This document shows, piece after piece, positions 57,510 through 64,000 of a stretch of DNA of 64,000 nucleotides; positions within the stretch are counted from its first letter, which is position 1, and every line of letters begins with the position of its first letter. The stretch is taken from contig CAYZCX010000005.1 in assembly GCA_964477195.1 (NCBI GenBank), positions 1 to 64,000 on the forward strand, given 5' to 3'. The DNA is from JALRBM01 sp964477195. Lineage in GTDB: Bacteria > Patescibacteriota > Saccharimonadia > Saccharimonadales > Saccharimonadaceae. Made by a program: the position numbers and the translations under genes. Under the pieces are notes generated by a model. That model was not told where the DNA came from. It ran no database searches and saw only the letters and a program-made list of their open reading frames with translations.

Positions 57510-58268
57510 ATGGATATAAAAGTAGTCACACTTAATATTTGGCTTGGCGGAATCCTCCAAGAGGAGTTTCTTTCATTCCTTAAGGAACAGGATGCTGATG
57601 TGCTTCTTCTACAGGAAGTTCATAATGGTACCGATCCTACGCTAAAACCACAATTCCGAACAATGCAAATCCTAAAGGAGCAACTCGGCTATCCTCATGA
57701 AGTTTTTGCACCAGAGTATCTCGATATTACCGAAACCGATGGCCAGTTTCAGGTAGGGAATGCTATTCTGTCGAAATTCCCGATAACTAATAGCGACATT
57801 ACCGATTTCATTCCTTACAGCGAAACCTATAATAATGTCGAAGGTAATTATCACAACTGCCCCTATAATATGCTGCACGCTACACTCGATACTCCCGCCG
57901 GGGAGGTAAACGTCTTTAACATGCACGGTGTGTGGGATTTAAACGGTGACAATCCGGGGCCACTTCGTCAAAAAATGAGCAAACTGGTAGTTGCCGCTAT
58001 AAGTGATAAGCCACGAGTTATTCTCGCAGGTGACACCAATGCTCGGCCAACCAATCCAGTGATGCAAGATATCGCCAAGCAGCTCCATAGCGTATTCGGG
58101 GATGAGTTAAGATCAACATTTAACATGCGTCACAAAGACAATCCGGGTTACGCAAGTTCTGCTGTTGACATGATGTTCGTCAGTGACGATATTAAAGTAC
58201 TGGGGCATGATTGCCCAGATGTAAACATCTCCGATCATATGCCACTTGTTGCGACGGTACGCGTCTAG
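57510..58268 (+). CDS. Endonuclease/exonuclease/phosphatase family protein
   Basis: The 252-aa member of the DNase I-like superfamily has TLNIWLGG, DVLLLQEVHNG (metal-binding Glu), VFNMHGVW, LAGDTNARP (catalytic Asp and Asn) and ISDHMPLVATV (Asp-His pair). All active-site motifs are intact. No signal peptide, so likely a cytosolic nuclease or phosphoesterase. The ATG is 7 nt after TATAAT (57497-57502). Confidence 0.9.
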   Translation: MDIKVVTLNIWLGGILQEEFLSFLKEQDADVLLLQEVHNGTDPTLKPQFRTMQILKEQLGYPHEVFAPEYLDITETDGQFQVGNAILSKFPITNSDITDFIPYSETYNNVEGNYHNCPYNMLHATLDTPAGEVNVFNMHGVWDLNGDNPGPLRQKMSKLVVAAISDKPRVILAGDTNARPTNPVMQDIAKQLHSVFGDELRSTFNMRHKDNPGYASSAVDMMFVSDDIKVLGHDCPDVNISDHMPLVATVRV

Positions 58269-58311
58269 AGAAATGAGTTATATGAACTTTTTAGGAGTTT
58301 AGTAACCGTAG

Positions 58312-58455
58312 CTATTTAGTACTTTCTGTGTTCCTTTTATGTTTTACAAGAAGAACGATTCCCCAGATAATCGCCACCAAAACGAGAAGCCAGAATATAA
58401 TTACTAAATACGGATATATGAGACCGAGCAGGTTGGCGATGAGACTTTCATTCAT
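58312..58455 (-). CDS. Small single-span membrane protein (47 aa)
   Basis: The minus-strand ORF encodes a short polar start and a long hydrophobic helix (LLGLIYPYLVIIFWLLVLVA...IVLLV) with a basic Lys/Arg tail. TAGGAGAAAG precedes the ATG. It fills most of the gap between the EEP gene and the 58532 gene. No family named. Confidence 0.5.
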   Translation of the reverse strand: MNESLIANLLGLIYPYLVIIFWLLVLVAIIWGIVLLVKHKRNTESTK

Positions 58456-58489
58456 GTCTTTCTCCTATTATAATTTCTTAATTATAGCG

Positions 58490-58525
58490 TGGGATGGCAG
58501 CAAAGAAAACTTCACTGCCATCCCA
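58490..58525 (-). terminator. Terminator-type hairpin after the 58532 gene
   Basis: A perfect 11-bp stem (58490-58500 with 58515-58525). Confidence 0.55.
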
Positions 58526-58531
58526 CCTCCA

Positions 58532-58918
58532 TCAGGAGGGCGGGGTCTCCTGCCGCTTGCACTTCCATCCGAAGATGTTGTTGTCGTGTACCGTTGCGAC
58601 CGAACCCGGGTACTTCCAGTCACAGTATCCCTGGATGTCCAGCGAACCGGCGATCGAGAAACTCGGAACCGGGAAGGAGATGTCGTAACAGCGCAGGCTG
58701 TACGGGTCCAACGGGTTCAGAGTGATGGCCGCGAAGTTGCCCTGGTGGGCGCAGACCTCCGCAGGCATCGCCGGGTAAAGCACGTAGTAGCCACCTTCGG
58801 CCGCTGCCGGTGCAGCGGTCGCGACACTGGCGGCAACCGTGATACCAGCGGCAGCGGCCAGCATGACGAGACCTCGCTTGATGCGCCGGCCGAGGCCAGT
58901 ACGCAGCTTGGTGTTCAT
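58532..58918 (-). CDS. Secreted orphan protein
   Basis: The 128-aa protein has a long Sec signal peptide (basic KLRTGLGRRIKRG, Ala-rich core, probable AAA-E cleavage near residue 41). The mature part of about 87 residues has four cysteines (EVCAHQG, LRCYDIS, GYCDW, GWKCKR), probably two disulphides. This is the form of small secreted actinobacterial proteins. ATG 58918 follows GGAG; four extra in-frame codons upstream are unlikely. GC-rich. Confidence 0.7.
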   Translation of the reverse strand: MNTKLRTGLGRRIKRGLVMLAAAAGITVAASVATAAPAAAEGGYYVLYPAMPAEVCAHQGNFAAITLNPLDPYSLRCYDISFPVPSFSIAGSLDIQGYCDWKYPGSVATVHDNNIFGWKCKRQETPPS

Positions 58919-59111
58919 TCCACACTCCATGGCGTGTGTCGGATGTGAACGTTAGGAGATTAATGTCCAGGGACTCGGTCGGATCGGCCGATGAGTATAA
59001 ACAATACAAACGCGAATGGATTCCGCGCTTGCTCTCACTGGTACGAAATTATGAAGGATGGAGTTTACTTTTGCAAGAGACCTAGGCCTTTTGGACGTCC
59101 GATCCTATTTA

Positions 59112-59895
59112 TCAGTTACTCGCAGACTTCCATGAGTGTCCTCCCAGAAGTCGAACGCGATAAATCTCCCGCGGAAGTCCTTCGGCACCTGGCTCTCTAG
59201 GTGTGCGACTATGCAAGAATCTGCCGTTATCCCAGGCGACGACAAGACCAGGATTCCAAGGGATTCGTCGCACGTGGCTAGGATCTTGCATACTACTTTC
59301 CATTCGTCCAACTGTCGCGTCAGCCTCTTGCTGGGTAATTTCTTCGGGGCGGTGAAGTGTCCATGTTTCGCCATATGGCCCCATGCTCCAATACGATAAG
59401 TGATCTTGACCATCGTATTGACTAAGAATCGGGGTACTACCGACGCCTCCATTATTGGCAAGTTCTTGCTTCGAGACAGCAAGTATCTCCCGATCCCTGT
59501 CCGTAAGAGCGGCAGCGACCCGCGCCATAGCACAAAGGAGCGTATCACTCCCGCTTCCCGGCGGTAATGCCTCTTTGCATCCGAGCATAGTGATACGCGG
59601 GCGTTCGTCAGGCGGCAAGAGGGGCCAGATCCACGTGCATACCCAATGGCTCGCCAAACCCTATGTCATCCGTCTTCAGCACGACACCTTTATAAGCTAC
59701 CTCGTTCATCGGAGGAGATTCTGGCATAGGTTCACCTATCTGAGCACCGAGGTCGTAGAGCGCCGCTCGTGTCATTGCCCCCTCTAAGCGTGCGATGGCA
59801 ACGCCTTCAGTTCGTAAATCATCAAGCATACGATCGGGATCTGGGACAAGATCGGCCGCTGGACTTATTTCGAGATCCCTAAAAAAACTTGGCAT
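59112..59895 (-). pseudogene. Frameshifted Fe(II)/2-oxoglutarate dioxygenase (TauD/CAS-like)
   Basis: Two minus-strand frames join to one protein. The first (from ATG 59895) ends shortly after GEPLGMHVDLAP, which holds the HxD iron-binding pair. The second continues LLPPDERPRITMLGC to the C-terminus with WNPGLVVAWDNGRFLHSRTPRE, which holds the distal His and 2OG-binding Arg. The break lies at the run of four G (C on the coding strand) at 59621-59624; three would restore one frame. It may be a true pseudogene, a sequencing error or programmed slippage. All catalytic residues survive across the two frames. Confidence 0.75.
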
Positions 59896-60031
59896 TATTG
59901 AGACTACCTTTCGCGTTATTGCGTTAAAAACATACACACATCATACCATAAGCACTTCTAATCACCAGATTATCGCGCATAGCCTACAATTAAACTATAA
60001 TGACCTTAGGATTATAAGCAGGAAAAATATC

Positions 60032-60712
60032 ATGACTCTCGAACAACTGGGCGGATCAAACGGGGAAGTTATCAGTGAAGATAACGAGGCCGAAATTGGT
60101 GCGGCATTCCATGACATTCACAAAACATTTACATACTACGAAGAAGATCTGGAGAGGCTAGAGCAACAGACCACAGAACTCCATCTTGCAGACCTCGATG
60201 ATGATATAGAGAATCTCAGATCTCCATCTCAAACACCGACTGTGTCTGAGCAGTTACGCATATTCTCCGAAGAAATTCCTCCCATTTTAAAGAGGGCAAA
60301 CACAATGGTTGACGAATATTTTGGTCAAGATAGTAAGAAGGTGCGAAATGCGGTGAATCATGCGGTCGAGAGTACTGCCGCACTCGAAGCCGAAAGTCCG
60401 CGTAGTAGTGTCGTGGAAGCATCTAAACAGGCGTGCGAAAAGGTCGTGCATATTCTCACAAGCCCGGCAGACCCAGAGGCGGCAGTCAGTAAGCAGTTTG
60501 CGGAACTCGAGCTTACCCCTGACCTAGAAAGGGCCGTCGAGCTCCTAGAAGATGCGATCGCCACACCTCCGTCCAGCCCCGGTGACCGAGAGGATCTTGC
60601 GGACGCCATAGAAAAACTACGAAAACACGTCGATGGATTTAGTAATCTCGCTCAGCCCGTATCTAAAATTATTGATGTCTCAAAAGAAATGCTGAGCGCA
60701 CTCACACAGTAG
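60032..60712 (+). CDS. Acidic helical protein, possibly coiled coil
   Basis: The 226-aa protein is very rich in Glu, Asp, Ala and Leu with long amphipathic stretches (DLERLEQQTTELHLADLDDD, LERAVELLEDAI, DLADAIEKLRKHVDGF). No signal peptide or membrane segment. The start at 60032 follows AGGA; the longer frame upstream overlaps the dioxygenase and is rejected. No known family. Confidence 0.6.
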   Translation: MTLEQLGGSNGEVISEDNEAEIGAAFHDIHKTFTYYEEDLERLEQQTTELHLADLDDDIENLRSPSQTPTVSEQLRIFSEEIPPILKRANTMVDEYFGQDSKKVRNAVNHAVESTAALEAESPRSSVVEASKQACEKVVHILTSPADPEAAVSKQFAELELTPDLERAVELLEDAIATPPSSPGDREDLADAIEKLRKHVDGFSNLAQPVSKIIDVSKEMLSALTQ

Positions 60713-60739
60713 CAAGAGTCATTATTCGGACATGACAGA

Positions 60740-60798
60740 GCCCCGCATACGGCGAGGATGTCATAACATACTGTCATTCACATTCGGCAGTGCGGGGC
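60740..60798. terminator. Hairpin between the convergent 60032 and 60818 genes
   Basis: GCCCCGCA (60740-60747) pairs with TGCGGGGC (60791-60798) around a partly self-complementary 43-nt loop. Confidence 0.55.
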
Positions 60799-60817
60799 AA
60801 GGGAAGTAGTTGAACGA

Positions 60818-61165
60818 TCAAACGACGGCAGGAAGGACCTCAAGAGTGAGTTGAGCCTCCTGAGAATCCTTACGAACCTGCACTACATAGCGCCGTCCGA
60901 TTTCGCCAATCTTCTCTTTTGTCGGTGTGCCAATCATGGTCGCACCCACCAGCGGCGATTTGTCGAGCGCACCACCGATGACCGCTTTGATCTTTGCGTC
61001 GTTGGTTGTCGAGCTGAGTCTCATGACCTGCTGAACGATAATCGCACCGTTCAGCTTCACGGTCACGGTCATTTTCTTGCGCATGACGAGTGTCTTCACG
61101 ACGACTACGACCAGCCAAAGAAGCAGGACACCGACGCCAATCCACGCGACAGTTGGAAAATCCAT
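60818..61165 (-). CDS. Orphan single-span membrane protein
   Basis: In this 115-aa protein an N-terminal membrane helix (about 5-27, VAWIGVGVLLLWLVVVVVKTLV) is followed by a basic stop (RKK) and a soluble beta-rich domain of about 80 residues (MTVTVKLNGAIIVQQVMRL, RRYVVQVRKDSQEAQLTLEV). GAGGAG precedes the ATG. GC-rich, no family recognised. Confidence 0.6.
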   Translation of the reverse strand: MDFPTVAWIGVGVLLLWLVVVVVKTLVMRKKMTVTVKLNGAIIVQQVMRLSSTTNDAKIKAVIGGALDKSPLVGATMIGTPTKEKIGEIGRRYVVQVRKDSQEAQLTLEVLPAVV

Positions 61166-61292
61166 AACTACTCCTCACATTGACCTGAGGATATCTCAGA
61201 AATCATAAATTACTGTACCATATACAAAAGTATCGTCAAATCATTAAATCCAACTTTATTTTTATTTCAATTAAAAGCGATATACTAGTTAT

Positions 61293-61973
61293 ATGAACAA
61301 AACGGAGCTTGTCTGGAGGGAGCGCACCTCGGAGTTAGAATCTATAGCTTCGATATGGACATGTAATGCATCGGAGGTGACATCGCGTACCGTGCTGGCC
61401 GATCCATGTATTTCTATCGTCTTCGTAAAAAGTGTCGACAGTGCAGAAATAATACTACGCGGGCCCGAGACTAAACCGCGCGACGAAGTACTTTTACCAG
61501 GCTATACCTGGACGGCGATTCGCCTGCAGCCAGGTGTGCAGTTGAAAAATTTCCCCGTTCAACGGTTTATTGACGACTTCCTGGCATTACCCGCCAACGG
61601 CCAAGGACAGTTTGAATTTGAGGGGGCTCAACTACAATTTCCTCACTTTCATAATGCCGAATTACTTATTAAACAAATGGATGAGTTGGGCTACATAAGT
61701 GGCAAAATTATAGATAGTAAGGAACACCCTAAGCAAGGTCTCTCGTCCAAAAGCTACTCTCGCCTAGTTAAGCGAACTACCGGTCTATCGCCCTACAAGC
61801 TCCTTCAGTTACAACGGATACATGAGGCGCTACAGTTACTAAAACAAGGCATGTCGGCAACAACCGTCGCGGCGGATCTCGGCTTCGTCGACCAGGCCCA
61901 TCTCACTCGCGCCGCAAAGCAATTCTTAGGCCATACGCCCAAAGAACTTCTCAATCTCCCTCAAAAACCATAA
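61293..61973 (+). CDS. AraC-family transcriptional regulator
   Basis: The 226-aa protein has a C-terminal double HTH (SSKSYSRLVKRTTGLSPYKLLQLQRIHEAL, MSATTVAADLGFVDQAHLTRAAKQFLGHTPKEL). The N-terminal 110 residues form the sensor part, similar in size to DUF6597-type AraC sensors (recall only). The ATG is 6 nt after TATACT (61281-61286), leaderless. The RibD-C reductase and MFS exporter downstream are possible targets. Confidence 0.9.
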   Translation: MNKTELVWRERTSELESIASIWTCNASEVTSRTVLADPCISIVFVKSVDSAEIILRGPETKPRDEVLLPGYTWTAIRLQPGVQLKNFPVQRFIDDFLALPANGQGQFEFEGAQLQFPHFHNAELLIKQMDELGYISGKIIDSKEHPKQGLSSKSYSRLVKRTTGLSPYKLLQLQRIHEALQLLKQGMSATTVAADLGFVDQAHLTRAAKQFLGHTPKELLNLPQKP

Positions 61974-62052
61974 AAATGTCCAAAATATCCAATATTTATA
62001 GCGACTGGCCCGTCATAGTCATCACCATACCGTTATAAAGAAAGGATATATC

Positions 62053-62655
62053 ATGAGAAAAATCACCGTATTAATGATGGTCACGATAGACGGCGTCATG
62101 CAATCACCCAGCGAGCCAGAAGAAGACACGTCGCTAGGTTTTAAACTTGGCGGCTGGGCCGTGCCGTTTGTTGATGGGGCGCTCGGCGAAATTATCGATA
62201 AAGAGATGAGCGAGTCGTTCGACATGCTGCTTGGCACCAAAACGTACGGGATATTTGCAGCGTACTGGCCAAAGCAGTCTGGCACCATCGCCGATGCGTT
62301 CAACAAAGCAACCAAATATGTCGTGTCAGACAAGCCAGTTGATCTTTCGTGGAAAGAGTCGATCGGCATCACGGGAGATGTCGTGTCGAAGCTTAAAACT
62401 CTCAAGCAAGAGGATGGACCGATGCTGCAAGTGTGGGGAAGTGGGAAGCTCATCCAAACATTGCTAAAGAATGATCTCGTGGATGAACTGCGGCTTCGAA
62501 TCTTCCCGGTCACAGTGGGGAGCGGCCAGCGCTTATTTGCGGAAGGAACTATTCCGGCCTCATTTGAGCTTACTGAGTCCGGTGCTTTGTCGAATGGTAT
62601 CATTATCGCTAACTACAAAAGAGCTGGCGAATTCAAGACTGGTTCAATGAAATAG
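62053..62655 (+). CDS. RibD-C/dihydrofolate reductase-like protein
   Basis: The 200-aa protein has the RibD C-terminal (YyaP/YwjB) fold: KITVLMMVTIDGVMQSP, LLGTKTYGIFAAYW, KYVVSDKP, GPMLQVWGSGKLIQTLL and ELRLRIFPVTVGSGQRLF. It probably binds NADPH; the substrate is unknown. AAAGGA precedes the ATG. The MFS exporter gene follows after 9 bp. Confidence 0.9.
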   Translation: MRKITVLMMVTIDGVMQSPSEPEEDTSLGFKLGGWAVPFVDGALGEIIDKEMSESFDMLLGTKTYGIFAAYWPKQSGTIADAFNKATKYVVSDKPVDLSWKESIGITGDVVSKLKTLKQEDGPMLQVWGSGKLIQTLLKNDLVDELRLRIFPVTVGSGQRLFAEGTIPASFELTESGALSNGIIIANYKRAGEFKTGSMK

Positions 62656-62664
62656 GAATAAATT

Positions 62665-64000
62665 ATGAAACAAGTAATAGATAAACTCACAAGACCGAAA
62701 TACATACTTTGGGCGATTCTGGCACTCGTGCTGCTGGCTGACGCCCTAGATGTGATCGATGCAACAATTACAAACATTGCCGCACCTACCATCGCGAATG
62801 AACTTGGTGGTGGCGTCGGCCTCATTAAGTGGCTTGGACCGGCCTACATGCTCGCCATGGGTGTCCTGCTCGTCGTCGGGGGACGGCTCGGTGACAAGTT
62901 CGGTCAGCGCAGGCTTTTCCTCATCGGTATGGGTGGATTCACTCTCGCCTCAGCGGTCGCCGGATTATCACCCGACCCGACCCTGCTGATCATCGCCCGA
63001 GTTGCCCAAGGAGCGTTCGGCGCGCTGCTCATTCCGCAGGGTATGGCCATCATGACAAAAACATTTGATAATGAAATGCTCGGCAAGGCCTTTGGCCTGT
63101 TTGGTCCGGTACTTGGTATTTCAAGCGTTATCGGCCCGGTCCTGGCTGGGTTCATCATTAATGCCAACTTATTCGGTCTGTCATGGCGTCCGATTTTTCT
63201 CCTCAACCTTATCCTTGGCACCGTGGGGCTGATCGTCGCAGCCAAGATTCTACCGCGCGATGAAGGGGACCGGTCGGTCGTTATCGATAGCTGGGCATCC
63301 GGGTTGCTTGCGGGCACTATGCTCGGGCTACTATACGGCCTCATTGAGGGTTCAACCACTGGCTGGAGCGCTATTCCTATCATCTCAATCGTTGTCGGCA
63401 TGGCGTTTTTCGTCGCCTTTGCCTATCGTCAGCACACCGCAGCCCATCCACTCATCAAGCATTCGCTCTTCAAGAACCGAGGCTTCACCTCTGGAATGCT
63501 TGTAGGACTCGTCGGTTTCGCTGCTGGTACTGGTCTGATTTTCGTCTTGTCGCTGTTTATGCAGCTAGGAATGCACCTCAACGCACAGGATACTTCGCTT
63601 GGTCTCGTGCCACTAACCTTAGGGCTTATTGGTGCCGGATTCGCCGCCATGGGTGGCCTAGTGACGAAACTCGGACGCAAGCTTGTCTTCATTGGCCTCG
63701 CCATCAACCTCATCGGTTGTGGCTGGGTTCTCGCCCTAGTTGCCTACGCCGGGACAGGCGTGAGTATTTGGGCATTGATCCCAGCATTGTTCATTATTGG
63801 CGTAGGTATTGGCCTGTCATTCGCCACGATTCCTACAGTGGCACTCGGCGACGCAAAGCCCGATGAAGCTGGCAGCGCCAGCGGTGCATTTAGCTCCATG
63901 CAACAGCTCGCCTCAGCGATTGGGTCAGCCGCGGTCACCTCGGTCTTTTTCCAGGCAGCAACATCCGGGCTAGACCATGCGATGATAATAGCTCTTATCG
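62665..64000 (+). CDS. MFS multidrug exporter (DHA2/EmrB-like), partial
   Basis: The open frame from ATG 62665 runs to the window end without a stop (445 codons seen). Helix 1 has LADALDVIDATITNIAAPTI, matching the D1-type motif (LDxTIVNVALP) of 14-helix exporters. Motif A is GGRLGDKFGQRR, motif B is ARVAQGAFGALLIPQGMA and motif C is GPVLGISSVIGPVLAG. At least eleven helices are visible. AATAGGAATAAATT precedes the ATG. It lies behind an AraC regulator and a reductase, suggesting a small resistance or efflux unit. Confidence 0.92.
   Translation, partial: MKQVIDKLTRPKYILWAILALVLLADALDVIDATITNIAAPTIANELGGGVGLIKWLGPAYMLAMGVLLVVGGRLGDKFGQRRLFLIGMGGFTLASAVAGLSPDPTLLIIARVAQGAFGALLIPQGMAIMTKTFDNEMLGKAFGLFGPVLGISSVIGPVLAGFIINANLFGLSWRPIFLLNLILGTVGLIVAAKILPRDEGDRSVVIDSWASGLLAGTMLGLLYGLIEGSTTGWSAIPIISIVVGMAFFVAFAYRQHTAAHPLIKHSLFKNRGFTSGMLVGLVGFAAGTGLIFVLSLFMQLGMHLNAQDTSLGLVPLTLGLIGAGFAAMGGLVTKLGRKLVFIGLAINLIGCGWVLALVAYAGTGVSIWALIPALFIIGVGIGLSFATIPTVALGDAKPDEAGSASGAFSSMQQLASAIGSAAVTSVFFQAATSGLDHAMIIALI

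Noticed and set aside
58991..59200. Plus-strand ORF of 69 codons between the secreted gene and the dioxygenase
   Set aside because: No ribosome site or recognisable features; partly antisense to the dioxygenase coding region.
62022..62603. Long minus-strand ORF of 193 codons opposite the RibD-C reductase
   Set aside because: It lies fully antisense to a well-recognised gene; its composition (Ser/Pro-rich, no motif) is that of a shadow frame.
1..64000. CRISPR arrays, insertion sequences, tRNA or rRNA genes
   Set aside because: No regularly spaced direct repeats, transposase ORFs, TPsiC-type GT-TCGA-containing cloverleaf segments or rRNA motifs were noticed in the intergenic regions; a tRNAscan/Infernal run could overturn this.

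Overview
The window looks like the chromosome of a small-genome Patescibacteria (CPR) bacterium, most likely a Saccharibacteria (TM7) relative. This is inference from gene content and style: ribosomal protein genes scattered among unrelated genes, short intergenic spaces, an N-terminally extended L1, a lone type IV pilin and no large biosynthetic operons. TGA is used as a normal stop (for example thyA at 8551-8553), so the UGA-recoded Gracilibacteria/SR1 lineages are excluded. No tRNA, rRNA, insertion sequence or CRISPR array was recognised.

Layout. 0-7.5 kb: membrane proteins, rplK, a Ku-LigD end-joining pair, three orphan genes, then rplA behind an L1-type leader. 7.6-10.5 kb: dTTP supply (thyA, folA convergent, dcd, tmk). 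11.9-14.4 kb: L10-leader/rplJ/rplL, then a threonine dehydratase-like gene behind an isoleucine-rich leader peptide and a terminator. 14.5-23.2 kb: pilin, a DUF2797-like gene, dnaX, dnaB, a membrane glycosyltransferase-like gene, ybaB and recR. 23.6-27.5 kb: a GC-rich island with a PPDK-like phosphotransferase whose PEP/pyruvate barrel is replaced by an unknown domain, a dual-specificity-phosphatase-like protein, and about 0.65 kb of noncoding, densely structured DNA ending in a strong terminator. 27.5-42.9 kb: nrnA, cysS, envelope lipid genes, yajQ, a NatAB-type exporter, a two-component system with a MacB-like transporter, a GreA-like factor and a P-type ATPase. 43-61 kb: accessory region with orphan genes, a class A PBP, a SARP-type regulator, VOC, SRAP, GNAT and EEP proteins, secreted proteins and a frameshifted Fe(II)/2OG dioxygenase. 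61-64 kb: AraC regulator, RibD-C reductase and an MFS exporter cut by the window edge.

Two gene populations stand out. Core genes have balanced codon use, and many start 6-8 nt after a -10 hexamer, which predicts leaderless mRNAs. About twenty GC-rich genes, mostly orphans, have a consensus promoter, a GGAG-type ribosome site and often their own 3' hairpin. Several resemble actinobacterial families (SARP regulator, PonA-like PBP, secreted SH3-like protein). Acquisition from an actinobacterial host is a reasonable inference but is not shown by the sequence alone.

The best candidates for new biology are the 26.8-27.5 kb structured RNA with its two unusual neighbours, the leader-peptide attenuator of the threonine dehydratase gene, and the leaderless/orphan dichotomy itself.
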